A stretch of DNA of 37,752 nt, from the NCBI GenBank assembly GCA_002298915.1, contig DBML01000034.1, positions 1 to 37,752 of the forward strand, given 5' to 3'. Position 1 is the stretch's first letter. Each line of letters begins with the position of its first letter. The position numbers and the translations under genes are program-made. This DNA comes from Clostridium sp. UBA699 (GTDB lineage: Bacteria; Bacillota; Clostridia; Clostridiales; Clostridiaceae). Below, piece after piece: positions 9,171 to 15,658 of the stretch. The notes beneath the pieces are model-generated. The model was not told where the DNA came from, did not search any database, and saw only the letters and a program-made list of their open reading frames with translations.

Positions 9171-10061
9171 CTATTTAACTAATCTTGTATTGAAAGCCCT
9201 AAAGTCACTTGGCAGGCCAGTATTAGAATTCAAATTTACGGTTTTAATAAATTCAGCATACACCTCTTTTTTTGCAGGTGATGTTAGCTTGACTATAGCA
9301 AAGCCTGTAACCTTAAATGTAACTTTTTTTCCAGAAGTAATTTTCTCATAAATCAATATAGGTACTGTCATTGGTAAGTTTGCCTTTGAACTTACGCTAG
9401 CCATATTTCCTGGGGCAACATTAACAATATCCCCAAGATTTATTGTGTTTGGACATCCATTATTCATATAATCGAGAGCTCCACTCGCACTATTTCCTTG
9501 CCCTATGTCTATCCATCCGAACCATCCTTGCTGTTCCATTTTATTGTCATCTTTCACTAAATACTTAGTTCCTACTTTCAGTGGTAGGCTGTCTTTATTA
9601 ATGCCTAGTGGCCTTATTCCGCCCATCCCATCAATTTCTACGTCTTTTATTGCACTGGAAGTAACCGTTATTGGTACATTTGTAACTCCAAATATTTTCA
9701 TAAAAAAAGGTGTCACATCTTTTTGCAAGGTTACTGTAACCTTGTTGTAAAGATTATTAGGCATCGCCGGAGTATCTGCATCAATCGAATCGCAATCACC
9801 CTGGTTGTTATCATCAACGATATCTTCGGCCATAGCTTCTGCATTCTGCCTGAATACTGTTGTGCTAGTGTCCGTGTATAACAGCTGTGCACCTGAAAGC
9901 GCTGCAGCATTTGCTGCCTTTCTCATTTCGCCTTTTGTCCTGTATAAGTAGCTGGCGTCAACCGCAAATCCGCCCATTCCGCATAATAGGAATATAATTA
10001 AAATAGTCAGTATTATTGTGCTTCCATTTTCATCTCTTTTGAAATTAAAAAATTTATTCAT
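9171..10061 (-). CDS. TadG-like pilus-assembly protein
   Basis: This 296-residue protein begins with a short basic segment and DENGSTIILTILIIFLLCGMGGFAVDASYLY, the hydrophobic N-terminus of TadE/TadG-like (Tad domain) proteins. The next stretch, MRKAANAAALSGAQ, is equally characteristic. The Gly-Ser junction before the hydrophobic helix resembles a class III prepilin cleavage region, but it lacks the Glu at +5, so processing is uncertain. The remaining 200 residues form an extracytoplasmic domain rich in beta strands. It is probably a minor pseudopilin or pilus-anchoring component. GGAGGGAG precedes the ATG. Confidence 0.88.
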   Translation of the reverse strand: MNKFFNFKRDENGSTIILTILIIFLLCGMGGFAVDASYLYRTKGEMRKAANAAALSGAQLLYTDTSTTVFRQNAEAMAEDIVDDNNQGDCDSIDADTPAMPNNLYNKVTVTLQKDVTPFFMKIFGVTNVPITVTSSAIKDVEIDGMGGIRPLGINKDSLPLKVGTKYLVKDDNKMEQQGWFGWIDIGQGNSASGALDYMNNGCPNTINLGDIVNVAPGNMASVSSKANLPMTVPILIYEKITSGKKVTFKVTGFAIVKLTSPAKKEVYAEFIKTVNLNSNTGLPSDFRAFNTRLVK

Positions 10062-10074
10062 TCTTATCTCCCTC

Positions 10075-10440
10075 CTATTCTATGCGTATGGTTGAAGTGT
10101 ATGTAATTTGATCATCAAGAAACATTTCTGAGGTTTTTAAAATGTATGCCCCTACCATGCTGCGTGTAACTGTTACTGTCGCTATTCCGCCTGGTCCTTC
10201 TTTTGTTCTAGAAACGGTTATTTGTACAGAATCATTGCCTATGGCATCTTCAACCTCACTATCAGTTAATGTATCAACACTCTCAAGACTAACCACCCTG
10301 GCTGCTTCCTGTGCCAAATAATTAGTTGTATTGCTCTGATAAAGAAACATCCCAAAGTCAATTACGCACAGCATTAATATCACTATGAACGGTGTTAACA
10401 ATGCCAATTCAACTGCTGATTGACCATTTTCACTTTTCAT
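10075..10440 (-). CDS. tadE: TadE minor pseudopilin
   Basis: The 121-residue protein starts MKSENGQSAVELALLTPF. This is a class III prepilin-type signal in which cleavage after Gly6 would put Glu at +5 of the mature protein, followed by one hydrophobic helix and a small extracytoplasmic domain. I place the start at the ATG at 10440, nine bases after GGAGG and overlapping the TGA of the prepilin peptidase gene in an ATGA junction. The upstream GTG is too close to that ribosome site. It should be matured by the peptidase encoded just before it. Confidence 0.92.
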   Translation of the reverse strand: MKSENGQSAVELALLTPFIVILMLCVIDFGMFLYQSNTTNYLAQEAARVVSLESVDTLTDSEVEDAIGNDSVQITVSRTKEGPGGIATVTVTRSMVGAYILKTSEMFLDDQITYTSTIRIE

Positions 10441-10946
10441 ATTATCCACGCCTCCTTAAAAAACAGGCAAATGAATGCACCTAAAACTATAGCTATCCCA
10501 TATGGGTATTTTTCTGATGCCGAAAATTCAAATTTATATCTTATACCGATAAAGAAAGAGTAAAACCACTTGAATAATGATTTGAAGAAAAGAGCTAGCT
10601 GCTTTTTTGATATCATTATTGCTATGGCAATAACTCCTCCTATCACTCCCATAAACATTGCCGTGTTCAAAACAAAAATACTCCCTTTTAGAGCGCCAAT
10701 AAATGCCAGAAGTTTAACATCTCCCGCTCCCATTCCGCCCATTAGATAAGGGAGCAGAAGGATTGCAAATCCTGTAAAAAAACCTACGAGTGAAAATTTA
10801 AATCCTACTAATCCTCCAGACCATACATTTAATGCTAATGAGACTAATATCGCTGGAAATATTACTATATTATATATCTTCTGTTTACATACATCCGTTA
10901 CTAAACATATTATTAATACCAAAGCTAAAATCACATCAAAAATCAT
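10437..10946 (-). CDS. tadV: A24-family prepilin peptidase (TadV/CpaA type)
   Basis: This 169-residue integral membrane aspartic peptidase has six hydrophobic segments. The two catalytic aspartates are in the first loop (VTDVCKQKIYN, Asp18) and in the G-x-GD motif (GGMGAGDVK, about residue 76). It lacks the N-terminal methylase domain of type IVa/b PilD, as in TadV/CpaA. Its expected substrates are the two Flp pilins encoded immediately upstream and TadE, all of which show G-Q/E+5 processing motifs. Confidence 0.94.
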   Translation of the reverse strand: MIFDVILALVLIICLVTDVCKQKIYNIVIFPAILVSLALNVWSGGLVGFKFSLVGFFTGFAILLLPYLMGGMGAGDVKLLAFIGALKGSIFVLNTAMFMGVIGGVIAIAIMISKKQLALFFKSLFKWFYSFFIGIRYKFEFSASEKYPYGIAIVLGAFICLFFKEAWII

Positions 10947-10977
10947 ATTGCCCCCATAAAAGTATGTATTCAGCAGA

Positions 10978-11148
10978 TTATAAATTCAAAGCATTTTTTA
11001 ACGATCCGAAAAATCCAGTTATAGACGAATTGAACACAGGAATCGCAACCATTACTACAATTAAAACAACCGCCAAAAATGCAAGCGAATATTCTGTAGC
11101 GCCTTGGCCTTCCTTTTTAGAAAGTAATGTTTTGATCCTTCTAATCAT
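10978..11148 (-). CDS. Flp-family pilin (second copy)
   Basis: The 56-residue prepilin reads MIRRIKTLLSKKEG, then QGATEYSLAF and a long hydrophobic helix. Cleavage after Gly14 places Glu-Tyr at +5/+6, the hallmark of Flp pilins. I choose the ATG at 11148 because AAGGAGA lies eight bases upstream; a longer frame to 11169 has no ribosome site. The mature protein would be about 42 residues. It differs from its neighbour mainly in the C-terminal half (VFNSSITGFFGSLKNALNL). A 15-bp hairpin directly precedes its ribosome site, suggesting its level is set separately from the first pilin. Confidence 0.93.
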   Translation of the reverse strand: MIRRIKTLLSKKEGQGATEYSLAFLAVVLIVVMVAIPVFNSSITGFFGSLKNALNL

Positions 11149-11164
11149 AATTTTTCTCCTTTTA

Positions 11165-11198
11165 AACAAAGGCTTCGCACTGCTGCAAAGCCTTTGTT
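11165..11198 (-). other. 15-bp hairpin between the two pilin genes
   Basis: On the minus strand, AACAAAGGCTT pairs with AAGCCTTTGTT, and four further inner pairs (one G-U) close on a GCAG tetraloop. No T-run follows; the hairpin is followed directly by the AAGGAGA ribosome site of the second pilin. It is better read as an mRNA-stabilising or processing element, or partial attenuator, after the first pilin cistron than as a terminator. Confidence 0.7.
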
Positions 11199-11233
11199 CA
11201 CTAATATTCTCTTAATTTGACTACTCAGCGCTG

Positions 11234-11410
11234 CTAGTCAGTTGCTTCACCGATTTTTGTGCCGATTGATTCGAATACATTATTCAGCGCTCCGCCGAAA
11301 ATCGCCATAGCTACACCAACAACGATAACAACAAGAACAACCATCAGACCATACTCGGTAGCACCCTGGCCTTCTTCTTCTCTAAGTAAGCCTTTCATTC
11401 TTTCCAACAT
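11234..11410 (-). CDS. flp: Flp-family pilin (first copy)
   Basis: The 58-residue prepilin reads MLERMKGLLREEEG, then QGATEYGLMVVLVVIVVG. Cleavage after Gly14 gives Glu5-Tyr6 of the mature pilin. The body is one hydrophobic helix with a short polar tail (SIGTKIGEATD). The ATG at 11410 is preceded by a very strong AAGGAGGAG ribosome site; a longer upstream frame is not credible. First pilin after the riboswitch and DUF192 gene, it is probably the major subunit given its ribosome site and following hairpin. TATAAT-like sequences in the 70 bases upstream leave open an additional internal promoter. Confidence 0.94.
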   Translation of the reverse strand: MLERMKGLLREEEGQGATEYGLMVVLVVIVVGVAMAIFGGALNNVFESIGTKIGEATD

Positions 11411-11483
11411 AATACTCTCCTCCTTAAATATGTATTTTTTAAATAATGGCTTTATAATTAACTGAATAATTATAACTTTGTTG

Positions 11484-11831
11484 TTATCTCTGTCTGAACT
11501 CCACCTCCTGGCCGATCGCAAGGCTTTTTGTTTTGATCCTGCCGTGCGGAAGTTCAATTACAGAGACTGCGTTCTTAACTTTCTTTCCGATCTTCCCCGG
11601 CTGCATGCCTTCGTCCATGTGGACAATTTCCTTGTTCCTGTCCAGGTACAGCACGTCGATGCTGTAGTTCATGAAGAACATGTGTATCTCGTTGCAGGGG
11701 ATGATGTGCAAAGCGTCCTCTTCTGGCAGTTCCTTTGTGAACATCAGGCCCTTGAGCCTTTTGAAAAAGGAATCTGCTGTCATCAGGTTTTCCGAAATCA
11801 CTTCATTGTTTGTTTTGTTAACTAGTAGCAT
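11484..11831 (-). CDS. DUF192 family protein
   Basis: This 115-residue protein matches the small beta-rich DUF192 family: RLKGLMFTKELPEEDALHIIPCNEIHMFFMNYSIDVLYLD, then VSVIELPHGRIKTKSLAIGQEVEF. Function is unknown. The ATG at 11831 is preceded by GAAAGGCG; a longer frame from 11876 would begin inside the terminator hairpin and is rejected. It is the first gene under the c-di-GMP riboswitch and lies 73 bases before the first pilin gene, so its product is probably made together with the pilus. Most DUF192 proteins with a surface role carry a signal peptide; none is visible here. Confidence 0.88.
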   Translation of the reverse strand: MLLVNKTNNEVISENLMTADSFFKRLKGLMFTKELPEEDALHIIPCNEIHMFFMNYSIDVLYLDRNKEIVHMDEGMQPGKIGKKVKNAVSVIELPHGRIKTKSLAIGQEVEFRQR

Positions 11832-11854
11832 AATTTCGCCTTTCAATCCTTGGG

Positions 11855-11894
11855 CTAGAAACACACAGACCGCCACAAATGCTGTGGCGGTCTG
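11855..11894 (-). terminator. Intrinsic terminator, riboswitch expression platform
   Basis: A perfect 12-bp stem (CAGACCGCCACA against TGTGGCGGTCTG) with a 5-base loop is followed on the minus strand by TGTGTTTCT. It lies between the c-di-GMP aptamer and the DUF192 start codon and is the obvious expression platform. The tail is less T-rich than a textbook terminator. Confidence 0.85.
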
Positions 11895-11895
11895 A

Positions 11896-11990
11896 CGATC
11901 GTAACAACATTAGCTGTAAAAACATTGCCTTAGACTCATGACTTTGCGTCCTAACCTTTCGGAAAGTTTGCCCTTTTCACAATTAGTTGA
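11896..11990 (-). ncRNA. Cyclic di-GMP-I (GEMM) riboswitch aptamer
   Basis: The minus strand carries the conserved GEMM-I elements in order: GGGCAAAC, a short helix capped by a GAAA-type tetraloop (CCGAAAGG), GGACGCAAAG, then TCTAAGG, and downstream ACAGCTAATGTTGTTAC. These match the class I c-di-GMP aptamer, including the A-rich J1/2 and tetraloop receptor segments. It sits between a consensus promoter and an intrinsic terminator, ahead of DUF192 and the tad operon, so c-di-GMP should control pilus expression by attenuation. Whether ligand turns expression on or off cannot be decided without folding analysis. Confidence 0.88.
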
Positions 11991-12007
11991 AGATTATTGT
12001 TAATTGT

Positions 12008-12035
12008 ATTATAGCAAACCATAAAGATTAGTCAA
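12008..12035 (-). promoter_or_regulatory. Sigma-A promoter of the riboswitch-DUF192-tad operon
   Basis: TTGACT (12035-12030), a 16-base spacer and TATAAT (12013-12008) place a start near 12001, just before the aptamer. Confidence 0.8.
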
Positions 12036-12080
12036 GGAATTTCTTAACAAAATGTGAATGTTTTTTCAAAATTGAAACAT

Positions 12081-13268
12081 TTACAACTTTTCTGCCACAA
12101 ACTTGCCAAATTCCTTGCTTCTCGCAAGAGCGCCTTCATCTGGATTCCAGAGTTCTTTTATGCCAGGGTTGACTATCTCGAAGCCGGCTTTTGCAAGTTC
12201 CTCGGTGATTATCTTCACAGATTCGCCGCTCCAGCCGTAGCATCCGAAGGCAGCTCCCTTCTTGCCCTTGAAGCCGAGCCCCTTGATCATCTCAAGTATC
12301 GAGGCCGTGGAGGAAAGTATACCCCTGTTTATGGTCGAGGACCCTACCAGCACCATGCTGGATTTGAACACCTCTGTCATTATGTCATTCTTGTCGCTGT
12401 GCGCCGAGTTGAACAGCTTGATGTTCACGTCTTTGTTGACTTCCTTGATGCCTTCAGCTATGGCCTCCGCCATATGCCTCGTTCCGTTCCACATGGTATC
12501 GTATATTAGGGTTATCTGGTTCTCCTTGTAATCCTTAGCCCACTCAACGTATTTCCCGACTATCTGGGCAGGGTTATCCCTCCATATAACGCCGTGGCTA
12601 GGGCAGATCATGCTGAGGGGCAGGTTGAAGCCGAGGATCTCCTCGATCTTCTTCGTAACGAAGCTGCTGAACGGCGTCAGTATGTTTGCGTAGTACTTTA
12701 TCGCCTCGTTGAAGAGCTCGTTCTGGTCTACCAGGTCGTTGTACATGAACTCAGAAGCGTAGTGCTGCCCGAAGCCGTCGTTGCTGAAGAGTATGTTCTC
12801 TCCCGACATGTAGGTGAACATGGTGTCAGGCCAGTGGAGCATCTTTGCTTCTACGAAGGTGAGCTTGTTATTTCCAAGGTCCAGCGTGTCCCCTGTCTTC
12901 ACCTCAACGAAGTTCCAGTCCTGGTGGTAATGGCCCTTAAGTATCGTCTTGCCGCTCTTCGTGCAGTATATAGGAGTGTTCGGCATCTCCTTCATCAGCT
13001 CCGGGAGCGCACCGCTGTGGTCGATCTCGGAGTGGTTCGCAATTATGTAGTCAATCTGGTTAAGGTCGATCTCCTTTTTCAGGTTTTCAACGAATTCCTT
13101 TGAAAAAGGCTGCCAGACTGTGTCTATAAGCACTGTCTTCTCGTCTCTTATCAGGTATGAGTTGTAGGATGAGCCTTTGTGGGTTGAATACTCGTCTCCG
13201 TGAAAGGTCCTCAGCTCCCAGTCGATTTTGCCTACCCAGGTTACGCTATCGGTTATCTTAAAACTCAT
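12081..13268 (-). CDS. fprA: A-type flavoprotein (FprA), diiron oxygen/NO reductase
   Basis: The 395-residue cytoplasmic protein has an N-terminal metallo-beta-lactamase-like diiron domain with the ligand motif HSEIDH (79-84). Its C-terminal flavodoxin domain, from about 250, includes LIYDTMWNGTRHMAEAIAEG and SSTINRG. Such enzymes reduce oxygen to water or NO to N2O with electrons from rubredoxin or F420 and protect anaerobes. There is no rubredoxin domain or neighbouring rubredoxin gene. I use ATG 13268, preceded by AGGGGG; the longer frame to 13316 lacks a ribosome site. It is monocistronic: a terminator lies upstream and the riboswitch promoter downstream. Confidence 0.94.
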   Translation of the reverse strand: MSFKITDSVTWVGKIDWELRTFHGDEYSTHKGSSYNSYLIRDEKTVLIDTVWQPFSKEFVENLKKEIDLNQIDYIIANHSEIDHSGALPELMKEMPNTPIYCTKSGKTILKGHYHQDWNFVEVKTGDTLDLGNNKLTFVEAKMLHWPDTMFTYMSGENILFSNDGFGQHYASEFMYNDLVDQNELFNEAIKYYANILTPFSSFVTKKIEEILGFNLPLSMICPSHGVIWRDNPAQIVGKYVEWAKDYKENQITLIYDTMWNGTRHMAEAIAEGIKEVNKDVNIKLFNSAHSDKNDIMTEVFKSSMVLVGSSTINRGILSSTASILEMIKGLGFKGKKGAAFGCYGWSGESVKIITEELAKAGFEIVNPGIKELWNPDEGALARSKEFGKFVAEKL

Positions 13269-13343
13269 GAGAAAACCCCCTAAACATAATATTTTGTATA
13301 CCTTTAATGATATCAAATTTTATTCCATAAATCCATAATTTTG

Positions 13344-13377
13344 TAAAAAAATATTACCTGCGATTATTGCAGGCAAT
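13344..13377 (-). terminator. Intrinsic terminator after the UPF0210 gene
   Basis: A 9-bp stem (ATTGCCTGC against GCAGGTAAT, one G-U) with a 7-base loop is followed on the minus strand by ATTTTTTTA. It ends the UPF0237-UPF0210 transcript 58 bases after its stop. Confidence 0.88.
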
Positions 13378-13435
13378 ATCCTTATTACATATTATATTAT
13401 ATTATGCTTGCAGCATTTTTAAACAAATACTGCTT

Positions 13436-14794
13436 CTAGTTCCTGAAGCTGTGCACCGGTGCCGGTATCCTTCCGCCCCTGCTTGCGAAGTTGACGCTCG
13501 AGAACGGGTTCACTGCCATTATAGGAGCTTCCCCGAGCAAGCCTCCGAAAACAGCCTTGTCTCCCAATCCCTTTCCGTGGACAGGTATGAGCCTCACCGC
13601 CGTGGTCTTGTGGTTTATCATTCCTATGGCAGCTTCGTCGGCTATTATCGCCGATATGGTCGAGTCCGGCGTGTCTCCAGGGATAGCGATCATGTCCAGT
13701 CCTACAGAGCACACGCAGGTCATGGCTTCGAGCTTGTCTATGGTCAGCGCCCCCATTTCAACGGCAGCTATCATCCCCTCGTCTTCGCTTACCGGTATGA
13801 AAGCTCCGCTGAGGCCTCCAACGTTCGAGGATGCCATGATGCCGCCCTTCTTGACTGCGTCGTTCAGCATCGCCAGTGCCGCTGTGGTGCCGTGGCAGCC
13901 TGTTGCCTCAAGCCCTATCTCCTCCAGGATCCTTCCGACGCTGTCGCCCACCGCAGGGGTAGGTGCCAGTGATAGGTCCACTATTCCGAAAGGCACGTTG
14001 AGCCTCCTTGCAGCCTCGTTCGCAACGAGCTGTCCCGCCCTGGTTATCTTGAAAGCTGTCTTCTTTATTGTCTCCGCCACAACGTCGAACCTCTCCCCCC
14101 TCACGTTCTCGAGGGCCTTCTTCACTACTCCCGGTCCGCTGACGCCCACGTTGATTATGCAGTCCGCCTCGCCCACGCCGTGGAAAGCACCCGCCATGAA
14201 CGGGTTGTCCTCAACGGCATTGCAGAATACGACGAGCTTGGCGCAGCCAATGCTGTCAGAATCCCTTGTCAGGTACGCCGTATCCTTTATAATCTTTCCG
14301 AGGTGTGCCACAGCATCCATGTTTATGCCCGCCTTGGAGGTTCCAACGTTGACGGACGAGCACACCAGGTCTGTGCAGGCCAGCGCCTCAGGGATCGAAT
14401 CTATCAATATCCTGTCGCCCTTCGTGTAGCCCTTGTGAACCAGGGCCGAGAAACCGCCTATGAAGTTGACGCCGACGGCCTTTGCCGCCCTGTCCAGGAC
14501 CTTTGCGTACTCGACATAGTCAGTGTCGCTGCTGCTTCCCGCAACTATAGAGATAGGCGTTACCGATATCCTCTTGTGGATGATCGGTATGCCGTATTCA
14601 AGCTCGATCTGCTCTCCCACCTTTACCAGATCCTTGGCGCATGTCGTTATCTTGTCGTATATCTTCTGCCTGGATTTCTCTCCGTCGGTGTCGCAGCAGT
14701 CAAGCAGCGATATTCCCATGGTTATGGTCCTGATGTCCAGGTTCTCCTTCTCTATCATGTTTATGGTTTCAAGTATGTTTCTGTCGCTTAACAT
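13436..14794 (-). CDS. UPF0210 (DUF711, PFL-like) family protein
   Basis: This 452-residue protein matches the full length of the UPF0210/DUF711 family, a glycyl-radical-enzyme-like fold of unknown activity. Recognisable stretches are NLDIRTITMGISLLDC, HKRISVTPISIVAGSS, GVSGPGVVKKALE and VDLSLAPTPAVGDSVGRILEE. It lies 17 bases after a UPF0237 ACT-domain gene, a conserved pairing in Firmicutes. Here the pair is preceded by a glycine riboswitch, which ties it to glycine or one-carbon metabolism. No glycyl-radical loop or activase is evident, so the enzyme activity stays open. Confidence 0.93.
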   Translation of the reverse strand: MLSDRNILETINMIEKENLDIRTITMGISLLDCCDTDGEKSRQKIYDKITTCAKDLVKVGEQIELEYGIPIIHKRISVTPISIVAGSSSDTDYVEYAKVLDRAAKAVGVNFIGGFSALVHKGYTKGDRILIDSIPEALACTDLVCSSVNVGTSKAGINMDAVAHLGKIIKDTAYLTRDSDSIGCAKLVVFCNAVEDNPFMAGAFHGVGEADCIINVGVSGPGVVKKALENVRGERFDVVAETIKKTAFKITRAGQLVANEAARRLNVPFGIVDLSLAPTPAVGDSVGRILEEIGLEATGCHGTTAALAMLNDAVKKGGIMASSNVGGLSGAFIPVSEDEGMIAAVEMGALTIDKLEAMTCVCSVGLDMIAIPGDTPDSTISAIIADEAAIGMINHKTTAVRLIPVHGKGLGDKAVFGGLLGEAPIMAVNPFSSVNFASRGGRIPAPVHSFRN

Positions 14795-14811
14795 AGATTA
14801 TCCCCCTTGCC

Positions 14812-15081
14812 TTATACTTCGTGCATGCACTTGAATATATCCTCGTGCTGTATCCTTATGTTCACGCAGAGCTCCTCGCCCTTCTTCTCGAGCTTCTTCT
14901 TGAGCTCCTCGAAATCACCCTTCATGCCCTTCAGGTCCACAAGCATGACCATGGTGAAGTAGTCCTGCATGATGGTCTGGTTGATGTCCATTATGTTCAC
15001 GTCGTTTTCGGCAAGAACGGAAGTCACCCCGTATATTATCCCTGTCTTGTCCTTCCCTATCACGGTTATTACAGCTTTCAT
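14812..15081 (-). CDS. UPF0237 ACT-domain protein
   Basis: The 89-residue protein is a single GcvR-like ACT domain: MKAVITVIGKDKTGIIYGVTSVLAENDVNIMDINQ, then YFTMVMLVDL. ACT domains bind amino acids; with the glycine riboswitch upstream, glycine or serine is the natural candidate ligand (inference). AGGAGG precedes the ATG. It is translated first in a two-gene operon and probably regulates or accompanies the UPF0210 protein. Confidence 0.93.
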   Translation of the reverse strand: MKAVITVIGKDKTGIIYGVTSVLAENDVNIMDINQTIMQDYFTMVMLVDLKGMKGDFEELKKKLEKKGEELCVNIRIQHEDIFKCMHEV

Positions 15082-15129
15082 TTGTACATTCCTCCTATGT
15101 TGTTGAAATATTTTGATTTTTGGTCGTAC

Positions 15130-15170
15130 AGATAAAAGAAAAGAGCCTAAAAATTAACATTTTTAGACTC
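15130..15170 (-). terminator. Terminator of the glycine riboswitch
   Basis: A 12-bp stem (GAGTCTAAAAAT against ATTTTTAGGCTC, one G-U) with a 4-base loop is followed by TTTTCTTTTATCT on the minus strand. It lies between the aptamer and the UPF0237 gene. Confidence 0.92.
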
Positions 15171-15204
15171 CGCAAAACAAATAAACCGAACCTTACGGTT
15201 TCAG

Positions 15205-15320
15205 CCATCTCTGTCCTTTTACCTGAGAGCTTCGCCAGCATATGCCAACTTTCCCCTTCGGTGCTCTTTCGAGTCTCTCCAGAGTCTCGTCCAACAGCGG
15301 TCTGCACTTCATTCCGCTGC
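15205..15320 (-). ncRNA. Glycine riboswitch (gcvT motif, single aptamer)
   Basis: The minus strand shows the aptamer core in order: CTGGAGAGACTC, GAGCACCGAAGGGG, GAAGCTCTCAGGT and AAAAGGACAGAG. Only one complete aptamer is present. An upstream CAGCGG/CCGCTG stem (15319-15295) and a short downstream AACCG/CGGTT stem (15196-15180) are candidates for the ghost-aptamer helix of singlet glycine riboswitches. The strong terminator downstream makes this a transcriptional switch; most glycine riboswitches of this layout are ON switches. It controls the UPF0237-UPF0210 pair. Confidence 0.93.
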
Positions 15321-15389
15321 CTTCACCCGACTATATAAAAATCAATTAAAAGTAGTTTAACAAATTAAACCGCAAAAAGCAAGCGTTAA

Positions 15390-15608
15390 TTATATGACAA
15401 TTTCGACATTTACAACCTCGTAGCCAGCGTCCTCGACCGCGTACTTGAGGTCCGAATCCTTCACATCGTCCGTGGCTTCGAAGGTTGCCGTCTTTGAACC
15501 GAGGTCGACCTGCACGTTGCTTACCCCGCTTATCTCCTCCAGGGCGTTCTTCACCCTTCTCACACAGTGCTCGCAGCTCATCCCTTCAATCTTCATCATC
15601 TTCTTCAT
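15390..15608 (-). CDS. Heavy-metal-associated (CopZ-like) protein
   Basis: This 72-residue protein is one ferredoxin-like HMA domain with the metal site GMSCEHC (about 9-15) and the expected LEEISGVSNVQVDLGSKTATFEA and DAGYEV strands. Proteins of this size carry Cu(I) to P-type ATPases or repressors. No copper ATPase or CsoR gene is nearby, so copper specificity is unproven. AGGAGC precedes the ATG. It begins 50 bases after the mnmA stop on the same strand and may belong to that transcript. Confidence 0.9.
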   Translation of the reverse strand: MKKMMKIEGMSCEHCVRRVKNALEEISGVSNVQVDLGSKTATFEATDDVKDSDLKYAVEDAGYEVVNVEIVI

Positions 15609-15658
15609 AGTAATTGCTCCTTTCCGCTCCTGCCGCTGTTTTTATCATTATACCTCAA

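Noticed and set aside
11832..11876. Upstream extension of the DUF192 gene to an ATG at 11876
   Set aside because: That ATG lies in the loop side of the terminator hairpin and lacks a ribosome site; the extension is non-homologous.
13491..14429. Long plus-strand frame of 312 codons opposite the UPF0210 gene
   Set aside because: Antisense shadow of a well-conserved family gene in GC-rich codons; no ribosome site and no recognisable domain.
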